From contig JACYLQ010000036.1 of the NCBI GenBank assembly GCA_015272395.1, positions 62,001-126,000 on the forward strand: a DNA stretch of 64,000 nucleotides, written 5' to 3'. Positions 36,308 to 44,613 of this stretch are shown here, piece by piece (within the stretch, counting starts at the first letter, position 1; each line of letters begins with the position of its first letter). Below the pieces are notes generated by a model, which was not told the origin of the DNA, did no database searches, and saw only the letters and a list, made by a program, of their open reading frames with translations. This DNA is from Calothrix sp. C42_A2020_038 (GTDB lineage Bacteria > Cyanobacteriota > Cyanobacteriia > Cyanobacteriales > Nostocaceae). A program made the translations under genes and the position numbers.

Positions 36308-36493
36308 ATGGAGCCAACAGAAGCTCAATATCTGGTTTTGAATGCCCTCGAAACATTGGAGTTACTGGAGGGTATGCTTTATGATGAAGAAAGAGGATTT
36401 TATCTTATTAGTACTCTTAGTTCTATTTTACCAATCGCACTTGTTCTACAAGATGGGGAAATAATTCCAACTTCGTGGGCATCAGATATATGA
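36308..36493 (+). CDS. Small acidic hypothetical protein
   Basis: The 61-residue product (MEPTEAQYLVLNALETLELL...) is acidic with a helical, amphipathic look and no motif I recognise. Its stop codon TGA (36491-36493) overlaps the next ATG (36490-36492) as ATGA. That arrangement supports both being real, with translational coupling. The pair lies just upstream of the Y-RNA/Ro60 locus on the same strand, but a terminator-like palindrome at 36767-36784 separates them. Confidence 0.55.
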   Translation: MEPTEAQYLVLNALETLELLEGMLYDEERGFYLISTLSSILPIALVLQDGEIIPTSWASDI

Positions 36494-36747
36494 AAGAACC
36501 AACCCAAAAGCAAAAGCAGCAATATCAAAGATTGAATGAAATTTTTGCCCAGGCACGCTCCCGGTATCTCAACGCAGGTGGCGACCCACGGCGCCCAGTA
36601 GACAACAGTTACTTAACAGAGGAAGAAAGGAAAGAAGCACTTGAACTAGGAGCGCAAATTTTCGGCGTTGAAGTAAAAGACAGCTACGTATACTGTCAAG
36701 GACGTTCCTGGAAGCTAACAGATAAACAAGAAGTTAAAAACCCCTAA
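36490..36747 (+). CDS. Small hydrophilic hypothetical protein, coupled to the preceding gene
   Basis: The ATG at 36490 overlaps the previous stop in ATGA, giving 85 residues. The product is basic at the start (KEPTQKQKQQYQRLNEIFAQ), then carries GGDPRRPVDNSYLTEEERKE and ends with VYCQGRSWKLTDKQ. It looks like a small folded protein, but I do not know the family. An in-frame GTG five codons upstream is possible; the ATGA overlap favours the ATG. Confidence 0.65.
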   Translation: MKEPTQKQKQQYQRLNEIFAQARSRYLNAGGDPRRPVDNSYLTEEERKEALELGAQIFGVEVKDSYVYCQGRSWKLTDKQEVKNP

Positions 36748-36766
36748 TACTATTTGATGCTCGTAC

Positions 36767-36784
36767 TAAGCACTTTAGTGCTTA
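36767..36784. terminator. Palindrome TAAGCACT-TT-AGTGCTTA
   Basis: An 8-base perfect stem 20 bases after the small gene pair, followed by AAAACC. It probably ends the two-gene transcript and insulates the RNA genes downstream. Confidence 0.5.
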
Positions 36785-36910
36785 AAACCTTGAGAGTAGC
36801 AATATTAGCAACGGATGATAAACGGATGTAACGGATAGTTGATTTTTGATAACTCATTCTAAGTATCCGTTGCCAGCTCCAGTGGGCAGGCGCCTGCAAG
36901 AAAATTCCTA

Positions 36911-36939
36911 TTGACATCCTGTAATACGTATACTACATT
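36911..36939 (+). promoter_or_regulatory. Sigma70-type promoter upstream of the Y RNA genes
   Basis: TTGACA (36911-36916) and TACATT (36934-36939) are separated by exactly 17 bases. The expected start site would lie near 36946-36950, about 50 bases before the first tRNA-like acceptor stem at 37000. The leader could be removed by RNase P, as for tRNA precursors. This is the best promoter match in the gap between the small gene pair and the Ro60 gene. Confidence 0.5.
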
Positions 36940-36999
36940 AAGATTACAGAGCGAGATACAGATTTCGCTGCTTTTAATCTGTAAATTAAATGACTCATG

Positions 37000-37120
37000 T
37001 GGCGGATAGCTCAGTTGGATAGAGCGCTTACATCCTTGTTTGTACCTTGTCTGCAAAGACCGAATAATGAGGGTTATCGGCTTCACCCGAGAGGTCGCAG
37101 GTTCGAGTCCTGCTCCGCTA
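37000..37120 (+). ncRNA. YrlA-type Y RNA 1 (tRNA-like ends, Ro60-binding helix)
   Basis: The ends fold as a tRNA: a 7-bp acceptor stem (37000-37006 with 37114-37120, one G-U), a D-arm (GCTC 37009-37012 / GAGC 37022-37025, GG in the loop) and a T-arm (GCAGG 37097 / CCTGC 37109, loop TTCGAGT). In place of an anticodon arm there are about 70 bases. These hold a GTCT-GCAA-AGAC hairpin (37049-37060) with a GNRA loop, then GACCGA, 8 bases, and GGTTATC (37072-37078). CCTTGTT (37034-37040) can pair with AATGAGG (37066-37072). GACCGA-N8-GGTTATC matches the conserved Ro-binding strand of Y RNAs. No CCA is encoded. No five-base anticodon stem forms, so this is not a functional tRNA. The TROVE gene follows. 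Confidence 0.78.
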
Positions 37121-37148
37121 CATCTATTTAATTACAGTACAAAATCAT

Positions 37149-37284
37149 GTGGGATTAGCTAAGTGGTAAGGCAGGAGACAAACTTATGTTTGTAGTCCTT
37201 AGTTAACAACCTTGTCTGAAAAGACCGAAATAACAGAGGGTTATCGTCAATCTCCCATCCGCAGGTTCAAATCCTGCATCCCGC
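37149..37284 (+). ncRNA. YrlA-type Y RNA 2 (tRNA-like ends, Ro60-binding helix)
   Basis: It has the same architecture as RNA 1 but with largely different sequence. The acceptor stem is 37149-37155 with 37278-37284 (one G-U). A short GCT/GGC D-stem follows with GG in the loop, then a perfect GGAGA/TCTCC stem (37174-37178 with 37251-37255) where an anticodon stem would be, and a T-arm (GCAGG / CCTGC, loop TTCAAAT). The insert holds an extra hairpin ACAAAC-TTAT-GTTTGT (37179-37194), CCTTAGTTA (37197-37205) pairing with TAACAGAGG (37231-37239), and GTCT-GAAA-AGAC (37214-37225). GACCGA then GGTTATC (37239-37245) follows. The end lies 76 bases before the Ro60 start codon. Confidence 0.78.
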
Positions 37285-37360
37285 GATAAATATATTTTCA
37301 TTTAGCCTTGAACTAAACACTCATGGCTATATTTTGCCTGCAAAGGCTGGAGTGTAGTAT

Positions 37361-38965
37361 ATGAATTACAACTTTTTTACAAAATCACATAACAAAGCCA
37401 CACCCCAAAATCAGCCTATCCCTGGACGCGAATCAGAAATGATTCAGGGACGTAGTGGGGGATATATGTTTGATGCTGGTATCTGGCAAATGTTGCGTCG
37501 TTGCTTATTAATAGGTACAGCGCAAAGCACTTACTATGCTGGCAAACAAGAATTAACAAACGACTTTGCGACAATATTAAATCAAGCAATTGCCGAAAAT
37601 CCTCGTCGTGTTGCTGATGAAATTCTTTATGCCAGCGATGGACGCGCGATTAATAACAGCGCTCCTATCTTAGCTTTAGTATTGTTATCAATGGGTGAAA
37701 CACCCGAAGCAAAAACAGCCTTCATAGAAATTTTCCTAAAAGTTGTTCGCACGGGCAGCCACTTTTACGAATGGCTCAACTACACAAAATCAATGCGCGG
37801 TTTTGGTAAAGTCATTCGCGAAGCAGGTAGAAACTGGTTAGGAAAAGAAGACGTTAAAGGTTTAGCGTACCAACTTTTAAAATATCAACAACGTTCAGGT
37901 TTTTCACACCGTGACGCACTGCGCTTATTCCACGTCAAACCTCAAACCGATGACCACCAATTACTTTACAACTGGGCAGTTAAAGGTTGGCAAGAATTAC
38001 CATCTCAAATTCCTAGTAGTGCCACCGCACAAATTTGGTGGTATGAATGGCTCAAACGTAACCCAACTCAAACCCACGAAGCAATTCAAAAAGGGCGCCT
38101 AACTCACGAAATGGCGGCGCCAATTGGCAAAATGGATAAACAAGCATGGCAACTGCTATTTTTAGAAATGCCCATAGGCGCCATGCTGCGTAACTTAGGT
38201 TCATTAACAGAAATAGGTGTACTACGAAGCGACGAAGCTACAAACTTAGACCGAGTAGAAGCTGTTCTTAATAACCTAGAACACTTACGCAAAGGACGTA
38301 TCCACCCAATTGACGCACTAAAAGCACTTAAAACCTACCAGTCAGGAGGTGCATTAGGACGCAGTAAAAAGACTTGGCAACCTGTCGCACGAATAATAGA
38401 CATATTAGAAAAAACGGTAGAACTATCATTCGATGTCGTCGAACCTACAAACAAAGTCTTTATGCACGCAGTTGACGTATCGGGTTCAATGTCTAGTCAA
38501 GTTGCCGACATGGGTTTAACTTGCTGCGAAGTTGCCACAACAATGGCACTAGTAACGGCAAAAGCTGAAAAAAACTATGCCATTCGAGGCTTTTCAACTC
38601 AATTCATCGATTTAGGAATTACAGCCAAAGATAGCTTTAGTTCAGCAGTTCGCAAAGCCAGCAATCTCAACTTTGGTGGAACCGATGCCTCTGTTGCTTA
38701 TGATTGGATGATTAAAAACAAATTCAAAGCTGACGTTATTTGCTTTTGGACAGACAGTGAAAGCTGGGCAGGAACAAGACACCCATCCCAAGCACTAGCT
38801 GAATATCGCCAAAAAGTAAACCCCAACGTCAAAGCAGTATATGTCACCTTGGCGCCATACACAATTACCTTAGTAGACCCAAAAGACCCAATGTCTTGGG
38901 ACTTAGGTGGCTTTGACCCAAGTACACCGTGCGTTATTCAAATGCTAGCTAATGGTGAATTGTAG
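37361..38965 (+). CDS. rsr: TROVE-domain Ro60 ortholog (Rsr)
   Basis: The 534-residue product is a bacterial Ro60: a ring of HEAT-like helices (TROVE domain, about 30-365) that binds Y RNAs and misfolded RNA ends, then a von Willebrand A domain (about 365-530). The vWA MIDAS motif DVSGSMS is intact, with later TDSES and GGTDAS metal-site segments. In Deinococcus and Salmonella, Rsr works with Y RNA and exoribonucleases such as PNPase in RNA decay and rRNA maturation. Here two tRNA-like Y RNAs lie immediately upstream on the same strand, the expected partners. No rtcB or rtcA gene is next to it, unlike in enterobacteria. A hairpin follows the stop. Confidence 0.95.
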   Translation: MNYNFFTKSHNKATPQNQPIPGRESEMIQGRSGGYMFDAGIWQMLRRCLLIGTAQSTYYAGKQELTNDFATILNQAIAENPRRVADEILYASDGRAINNSAPILALVLLSMGETPEAKTAFIEIFLKVVRTGSHFYEWLNYTKSMRGFGKVIREAGRNWLGKEDVKGLAYQLLKYQQRSGFSHRDALRLFHVKPQTDDHQLLYNWAVKGWQELPSQIPSSATAQIWWYEWLKRNPTQTHEAIQKGRLTHEMAAPIGKMDKQAWQLLFLEMPIGAMLRNLGSLTEIGVLRSDEATNLDRVEAVLNNLEHLRKGRIHPIDALKALKTYQSGGALGRSKKTWQPVARIIDILEKTVELSFDVVEPTNKVFMHAVDVSGSMSSQVADMGLTCCEVATTMALVTAKAEKNYAIRGFSTQFIDLGITAKDSFSSAVRKASNLNFGGTDASVAYDWMIKNKFKADVICFWTDSESWAGTRHPSQALAEYRQKVNPNVKAVYVTLAPYTITLVDPKDPMSWDLGGFDPSTPCVIQMLANGEL

Positions 38966-38977
38966 AGGCGCCGTATT

Positions 38978-39004
38978 AAACCGGGTTTTGGAAAAATCCG
39001 GTTT
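38978..39004. terminator. Terminator after rsr
   Basis: AAACCGG and CCGGTTT form a 7-base stem around GTTTTGGAAAAAT, itself partly paired, 12 bases after the rsr stop, followed by a T-rich stretch (ATTTATATTG). Confidence 0.6.
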
Positions 39005-39058
39005 ATTTATATTGTTACATTATAGATAATCGCAGTAGTAAAATTAATATTCCCGATT

Positions 39059-39703
39059 ATGACTACAACCATTCGCGTTGTCAAACCTATCGCTACCATG
39101 CAGCTTGAACCTGGTAGCTTTGTCACTATTCCTGACGTTACCTGGGAAGAATTTGAGGCGATATTGGAAGAGTTGGGAGAAAAACGCTCCTCACGGGTTG
39201 CTTACTATCAGGGTACATTTGAAATTATGGTTCCATTGCCTGAACACGAAAAACCGAAAGATATAATTTCAGATATCGTTAAAATATTACTCAAAGCTAC
39301 ATGTAGAAGATACGAACCATTTGGCTCAACAACATTTAAAAAAGAAGGTGCAGCAGGTGTAGAGCCAGATGCTTGCTTTTATATCCAAAACTATCACATG
39401 ATGATAGGTCGGCGCCGTATTGAACCGAATGACCCACCACCAGACCTAGCAATTGAAGCTGATGTTACATCAAAAACAACTATTGACGCTTATAAAGCAA
39501 TAGGTGTCCCAGAAGTATGGATTTATAATGGTAAAACTTTAACCATCCATATACTTCAAAATAATAACTACATAAAATCAGACACTAGCCCAACTTTTCC
39601 AAATATAGCCATAACCCAAATAATCCCCACTATTGTAGAACGTAGCTGGCAAGTAGGTCATATTCAAGCCTTAGAAGAATTTGAAGCAATGATAAAAATT
39701 TAA
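39059..39703 (+). CDS. Uma2-family (DUF820) putative endonuclease
   Basis: This 214-residue protein of the PD-(D/E)XK-like Uma2 family, greatly expanded in cyanobacteria, carries the core motif GVEPDACFYI (about 101-110), then LAIEADVTSKTT (about 137) and VPEVWIYNG (about 151). These are the usual acidic-acidic-Lys-type active-site positions, although the catalytic Lys is replaced by a Ser/Thr-rich stretch after the Glu. Members are predicted nucleases but mostly without known roles. The gene is alone and next to a broken HicB gene. Confidence 0.88.
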   Translation: MTTTIRVVKPIATMQLEPGSFVTIPDVTWEEFEAILEELGEKRSSRVAYYQGTFEIMVPLPEHEKPKDIISDIVKILLKATCRRYEPFGSTTFKKEGAAGVEPDACFYIQNYHMMIGRRRIEPNDPPPDLAIEADVTSKTTIDAYKAIGVPEVWIYNGKTLTIHILQNNNYIKSDTSPTFPNIAITQIIPTIVERSWQVGHIQALEEFEAMIKI

Positions 39704-39712
39704 AACTACTCT

Positions 39713-39737
39713 TGTGGAGTGGGCATCCCTACCTGCC
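39713..39737. repeat. CTTGTGGAGTGGGCAT-type intergenic repeat, copy A
   Basis: CTTGTGGAGTGGGCATCCCTACCTGCCC-like sequence starts ten bases after the Uma2 stop. Related copies lie at 41191-41214 (CTTGTGGAATGGGCATTCTTGCCCG) and on the other strand at 41323-41354. They share a TGTGG lead and a GGGCA...TGCCC stem and may also act as terminators. Confidence 0.6.
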
Positions 39738-39758
39738 CTAATCTATATTCCTATAAAA

Positions 39759-39942
39759 ATGAAAAAATTATTTAAAATTCACATTGAAAAACTACCATGT
39801 GGCGCCTCAGAACGCCACATCAAATGACATACAAGGATTAATAGCACAAGGAAAAACAGTTGCCGAGACTTTAAAAATAGCTCGTGATATCGCACGCAAA
39901 TTACTAGAAGCACAAGATTTAGTCTTTGTGCGAACGCCATAA
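39759..39942 (+). pseudogene. Broken HicB-family antitoxin
   Basis: The ATG at 39759 reads MKKLFKIHIEKLP, the usual HicB start, and then runs into CGASERHIK and a stop at 39825-39827. One frame over, from 39826, the rest of a HicB protein continues as DIQGLIAQGKTVAETLKIAR and DIARKLLEAQ to the stop at 39940. The break coincides with a perfect 8-base inverted repeat (ATGTGGCG...CGCCACAT, 39796-39819), which looks like an inserted hairpin element. No HicA toxin is visible next to it. The gene is almost certainly inactive. Confidence 0.75.
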
Positions 39943-40081
39943 TTTCATTGGCATCTCCTGATACTTCTGACGAATCTGTTTTGCGTCTTCACGTAACAAT
40001 TCACTATACCGAAAGCGTAACTCATAATTTAATCTTTGAGTTTCCTCAATTTTGAAGTAATAACCAGATTCATAAAGCTAT
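39919..40081 (-). pseudogene. Possible 3' remnant of an unknown gene
   Basis: On the minus strand a 52-codon frame reads LYESGYYFKIEETQRLNYEL then RFRYSELLREDAKQIRQKYQ and ends in a stop at 39921-39919. It looks protein-like (charged helix) but begins directly after a stop and has no ATG near the 5' side except within the body. It could be the tail of a deleted gene. Its last 24 bases overlap the HicB remnant, so part is probably shadow. Confidence 0.3.
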
Positions 40082-40099
40082 GTTTGTGCCAACATCATA

Positions 40100-41113
40100 T
40101 TAGTGAATGACGGATAAACGTATAGGAGCTTTTTGCTTTTCTATTTCACTGTTAGACAACATATTACTAGATTGTAAATAATCTCGAACACTTTGAGCAA
40201 GTTGAAAAGCAAAGAGTGGGGGTACTGCATTACCAACTTGGTTAAAGCAACTTGTTTCACTTCCTACAAACTCAAACCAATCAGGGAAACTTTGTAATCT
40301 TGCTGCTTCTCTTATCAACAAACGTCTTCGTCTACCGTCTGGAAGTTTAATACGGTGCATATCACCTGTGGCGCCTGCTAAGTTTCGACAGGTTAAAGTT
40401 CTTGCTGGTTTATTTAAATGTAAATCGCGCGGATTTTTACAAAAAGAGGCTTTTTCATATTTTGCCACATACTCATCCATACTGGGAGTTAGAAATTTTG
40501 ATGAAGGAGGCGCCGAAACTGCCATGTCTCCTAATGCTTCACCTGCTGTTACTTTGTATTGCGTTTGTTTTGGAAATTTAAAGTTACCTCGATGTCCAAC
40601 TACAATTAAACGTTCGCGGTTTTGCGGTATACCGTAATTAACAGCATTTAATAATTTCCAATTTACAATATAGCCTAAGTCTTGGAGGGTTTCGACAATT
40701 TCGTCAAAGTAGGATTTATTTTTGTAAAGTAATCCACGGACGTTTTCAAATAACCAAATTTCCGGATTTAGAGTTTTAACTGCATTTATAAATATAGGAA
40801 AACCATCGCGCGAATCTTGTAAACCTTTTTGATGACCTCCGACACTGAAAGGTTGGCAAGGTGGGCCACCTATAACTACTTTAGCAGGTGGCAATTTAGT
40901 ATCCTGTGCGAGTAAAATTTCTGTACATTTTCCTTTTAGATTTTTTCTATAGGTTGCACAGGAATCAGCATCTATTTCAAAACCATGCGTCTCGAAACCT
41001 TGGGCTTCAAAACCTAGTGATAAACCACCACATCCGGCAAATAAGTCTATAACTAGTGGATTGCCATGTATAGAGGGTTTTAATATATCGTTTATTTTAT
41101 TGACGTAGTTCAT
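40100..41113 (-). CDS. C5-cytosine DNA methyltransferase
   Basis: This 337-residue enzyme transfers a methyl group from SAM to C5 of cytosine. Motif I is DLFAGCGGLSLGF (about 22-34); motif IV GGPPCQPFSVGGH (about 79-91, catalytic Cys); motif VI ENVRGL; motif VIII QNRERLIVVG (about 164); motifs IX-X REAARLQSFPDWFEF and NQVGNAVPP. The target recognition region between VIII and IX is short. No restriction endonuclease gene is visible beside it: the neighbours are a broken HicB gene and groEL. It is therefore probably an orphan methylase. Its target cannot be read from sequence, but see the finding on GGCGCC. Confidence 0.95.
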   Translation of the reverse strand: MNYVNKINDILKPSIHGNPLVIDLFAGCGGLSLGFEAQGFETHGFEIDADSCATYRKNLKGKCTEILLAQDTKLPPAKVVIGGPPCQPFSVGGHQKGLQDSRDGFPIFINAVKTLNPEIWLFENVRGLLYKNKSYFDEIVETLQDLGYIVNWKLLNAVNYGIPQNRERLIVVGHRGNFKFPKQTQYKVTAGEALGDMAVSAPPSSKFLTPSMDEYVAKYEKASFCKNPRDLHLNKPARTLTCRNLAGATGDMHRIKLPDGRRRRLLIREAARLQSFPDWFEFVGSETSCFNQVGNAVPPLFAFQLAQSVRDYLQSSNMLSNSEIEKQKAPIRLSVIH

Positions 41114-41200
41114 TACTGAGTATTATTTTTTGCTTATCCTGAGAGGATGTTTGAATAGCGATTTTGTTGTACATAGCTATGAATAAAACTCTTGTGGAAT

Positions 41201-41214
41201 GGGCATTCTTGCCC
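41201..41214. terminator. GGGCA-TTCT-TGCCC hairpin with T run
   Basis: A short GC stem is followed by G and seven T (41216-41222). On the plus strand it resembles an intrinsic terminator but no plus-strand gene ends here. The preceding CTTGTGGAAT marks it as a member of the TGTGG...GGGCA repeat class. Confidence 0.5.
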
Positions 41215-41277
41215 GTTTTTTTATGCAATTTTAAATTACATTTAAGATTTTAGAATAACACTGTACTTTTCCAAAAT

Positions 41278-41317
41278 AAAAAACAGCTACTTCTGTGTCA
41301 AGAAGTAACTGTTTTTT
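41278..41317. terminator. Symmetric A/T-tailed hairpin
   Basis: AAAAAACAG-C-TACTTCT and AGAAGTA-A-CTGTTTTTT form a long stem with one mismatch. A-runs on one side and T-runs on the other would allow termination in both directions; for the minus strand it lies about 115 bases beyond the groEL stop. Confidence 0.6.
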
Positions 41318-41325
41318 ATGAAGAG

Positions 41326-41343
41326 GCGGGCAGGGATGCCCGC
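41326..41343. repeat. GCGGGCA/TGCCCGC hairpin with CCACAAG (minus-strand repeat copy)
   Basis: On the minus strand it reads CTTGTGGAGCGGGCATCCCT and then TGCCCGCC, matching copies at 39713 and 41191. It is part of the same dispersed class. Confidence 0.6.
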
Positions 41344-41399
41344 TCCACAAGAAGTAATATTTATCTCCCTTTTTACAGGAAAAAAATAACCATTCTTTG

Positions 41400-41419
41400 C
41401 CCCCCGAATTCACGGGGGG
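41400..41419. terminator. CCCCCCG-AATTCA-CGGGGGG hairpin after groEL
   Basis: A perfect 7-base GC stem lies 13 bases beyond the groEL stop (minus strand). It probably terminates the groESL transcript. Confidence 0.65.
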
Positions 41420-41431
41420 TTGGGGGATCAA

Positions 41432-43078
<1,647 letters not shown>

Positions 43079-43197
43079 TTACTTCAAGTAGCTTTTGTCG
43101 AAGGTCTTCGATGAATGATTAATTAGCTAATTGCCAATCTAAAAAAGCTTTTTGCACTTTTTTTATCGATTCAGCATTAGCTATTAACTATTAACTG

Positions 43198-43512
43198 TTA
43201 GCTCACAACTGCCAAAATATCTTTCTCAGAGAGTAGGATGTACTCGTCGGTACCAAGCTTGATATCAGTTCCTGCGTACTTAGAATAAAGAACCTTGTCA
43301 CCTACTTTCACATCCAGAGGCAGACGACTTCCGTCATCTTTGTACTTACCTTCGCCAACAGCGACAATTTCGCCAACTTGTGGCTTTTCTTGTGCATTAT
43401 CGGGCAAATACAGACCACCTGCGGTCTTTTCTTCTGCCGCGCTCACTTTAATAAAAACGCGATCGCCCAAGGGTTTTACCGTTGATACGCTTACTAGAGA
43501 TACTGCTGCCAT
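43198..43512 (-). CDS. groS: Co-chaperonin GroES
   Basis: The 104-residue heptameric lid for GroEL has the usual core [20 protein letters not shown], the mobile loop [14 protein letters not shown] and the ending [14 protein letters not shown]. It is the first gene of the groES-groEL operon. A perfect CIRCE element lies just 13 bases upstream of the start codon. The single HIP1 palindrome GCGATCGC noticed in the window falls inside this gene (near 43459). Confidence 0.98.
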   Translation of the reverse strand: MAAVSLVSVSTVKPLGDRVFIKVSAAEEKTAGGLYLPDNAQEKPQVGEIVAVGEGKYKDDGSRLPLDVKVGDKVLYSKYAGTDIKLGTDEYILLSEKDILAVVS

Positions 43513-43525
43513 AGGAATTTTCTTT

Positions 43526-43552
43526 TTAGCACTCTCGACTCCTGAGTGCTAA
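43526..43552. promoter_or_regulatory. CIRCE element (HrcA operator) of groESL
   Basis: TTAGCACTC-N9-GAGTGCTAA matches the CIRCE consensus at every arm position. HrcA binds it and represses groESL; heat relieves repression. The element lies in the 5' leader right before groES. Confidence 0.97.
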
Positions 43553-43738
43553 TGTAACTAAACATGGTAAGAATGGCAATCAATTGTGATGTACGGGTTC
43601 CCGAACAAATCAATCGGCGAAACAGGTATACGTAGAGAAACAAGCATAACATTGGTTCCTTTATTACCAATGGTTTCTGGTTAATTTCTAGTATAAATAC
43701 TTACATTAAATCAATTACTGAGTAAATCTTCTTGGTTT

Positions 43739-43957
43739 ATGAATATTTTTGTATCTTCAAATTTATTTGCAAACCGTGGAAATTGTTATAGAACAGTAAT
43801 CAGGATATGTTGTTTAGAAATAATTATGATGCGAATGTCCAGCATTCAAATACCAAAATCTACCAAGCCTTCCGCTCAAAGAAACCTAAGTAATTCTTTA
43901 GATTTGCGCGGGCAAGAGCAAAAAGAACCTTTTGAGCAAACCAAAGCACAGCATTAA
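43739..43957 (+). CDS. Doubtful small ORF upstream of the Rre1-like regulator gene
   Basis: A 72-codon frame with no recognisable motif. The C-terminal half (from MMRMSSIQIPKSTKPSAQ) is polar and could be a short real peptide; the N-terminal half is not convincing. I see no good ribosome binding site. Treat it as tentative. The DNA from here to 44154 shows nothing else I can name. Confidence 0.25.
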   Translation: MNIFVSSNLFANRGNCYRTVIRICCLEIIMMRMSSIQIPKSTKPSAQRNLSNSLDLRGQEQKEPFEQTKAQH

Positions 43958-44154
43958 CAACTAGTAGGGGCGAACTCATTGACTAAGCAATTTTAGCAAA
44001 TGGTTGCTCAATGTAAGATTATTTGAAATCATGGAGATACTTGAAAAAACTCTCAAGCGACTAAAACTCGGCTGTCTTAACTAGACTACACTTCGTTCTA
44101 TTTTCAGAATAATCAACAAACTGCTTGCGAGTTTGTTGCTCTGGAAGGATAATA

Positions 44155-44286
44155 GTGGTTTACCCGGATAGTGCTGTATCGCACGGGGGAAGAGTGGAAG
44201 TGATTGAGCGGATTATTCAAGAGCCAATTTTCGATTTCATTTTGATAGATTGGCAAACTTGGTGGTTAAAGAATACAATTTTTTAA
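44155..44286 (+). CDS. 43-residue hypothetical small protein
   Basis: A GTG at 44155 is preceded by GGAAGGAT with a spacing of about seven bases, one of the best ribosome binding sites here. The product reads MVYPDSAVSHGGRVEVIERI then IQEPIFDFILIDWQTWWLKN and TIF. It has a mixed polar/aromatic composition with a Trp-rich end. I do not recognise a family. It may be a real small protein that the usual length cutoffs miss. The gap up to 44613 otherwise has no gene. Confidence 0.4.
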   Translation: MVYPDSAVSHGGRVEVIERIIQEPIFDFILIDWQTWWLKNTIF

Positions 44287-44613
44287 CCCATCCTAATTAT
44301 GCTAACTTCTAACCAGGATGCCTGCGAAAATTCATCAAGGCCTCTCACCGTGATGAAGGATATGAACAAGCAGTAAGCTGAAAAGATACGCGGGTTGTTT
44401 TACCTGGGAGCATCTAGTACCAATACCTAAATGTAAACTTGAATAATTATTATTTAATCAGTGTTTTTTCACCCGCACTCTTCAAAGCGATATATAATAG
44501 CGCATTATAAATACTGCTGCTCTACGTATCCTTACTGGACTTTTGCCCTAAGTCTAGCGGTTAAAGAAAGTGTATGTCACTTTTGAGACCAGGAGGCGGC
44601 AAAGGCGAGTTAA

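Noticed and set aside
36859-37086. 75-codon minus-strand ORF over the first Y RNA
   Set aside because: It runs antisense through the structured RNA and its promoter and has no motif or ribosome binding site.
37000-37284. Two ordinary tRNA genes with introns
   Set aside because: The ends are tRNA-like, but the inserts share a Y RNA motif, are only about 50-65 bases (too short for a group I intron), and copy 1 does not form a five-pair anticodon stem. The TROVE gene next to them makes Y RNAs the better reading.
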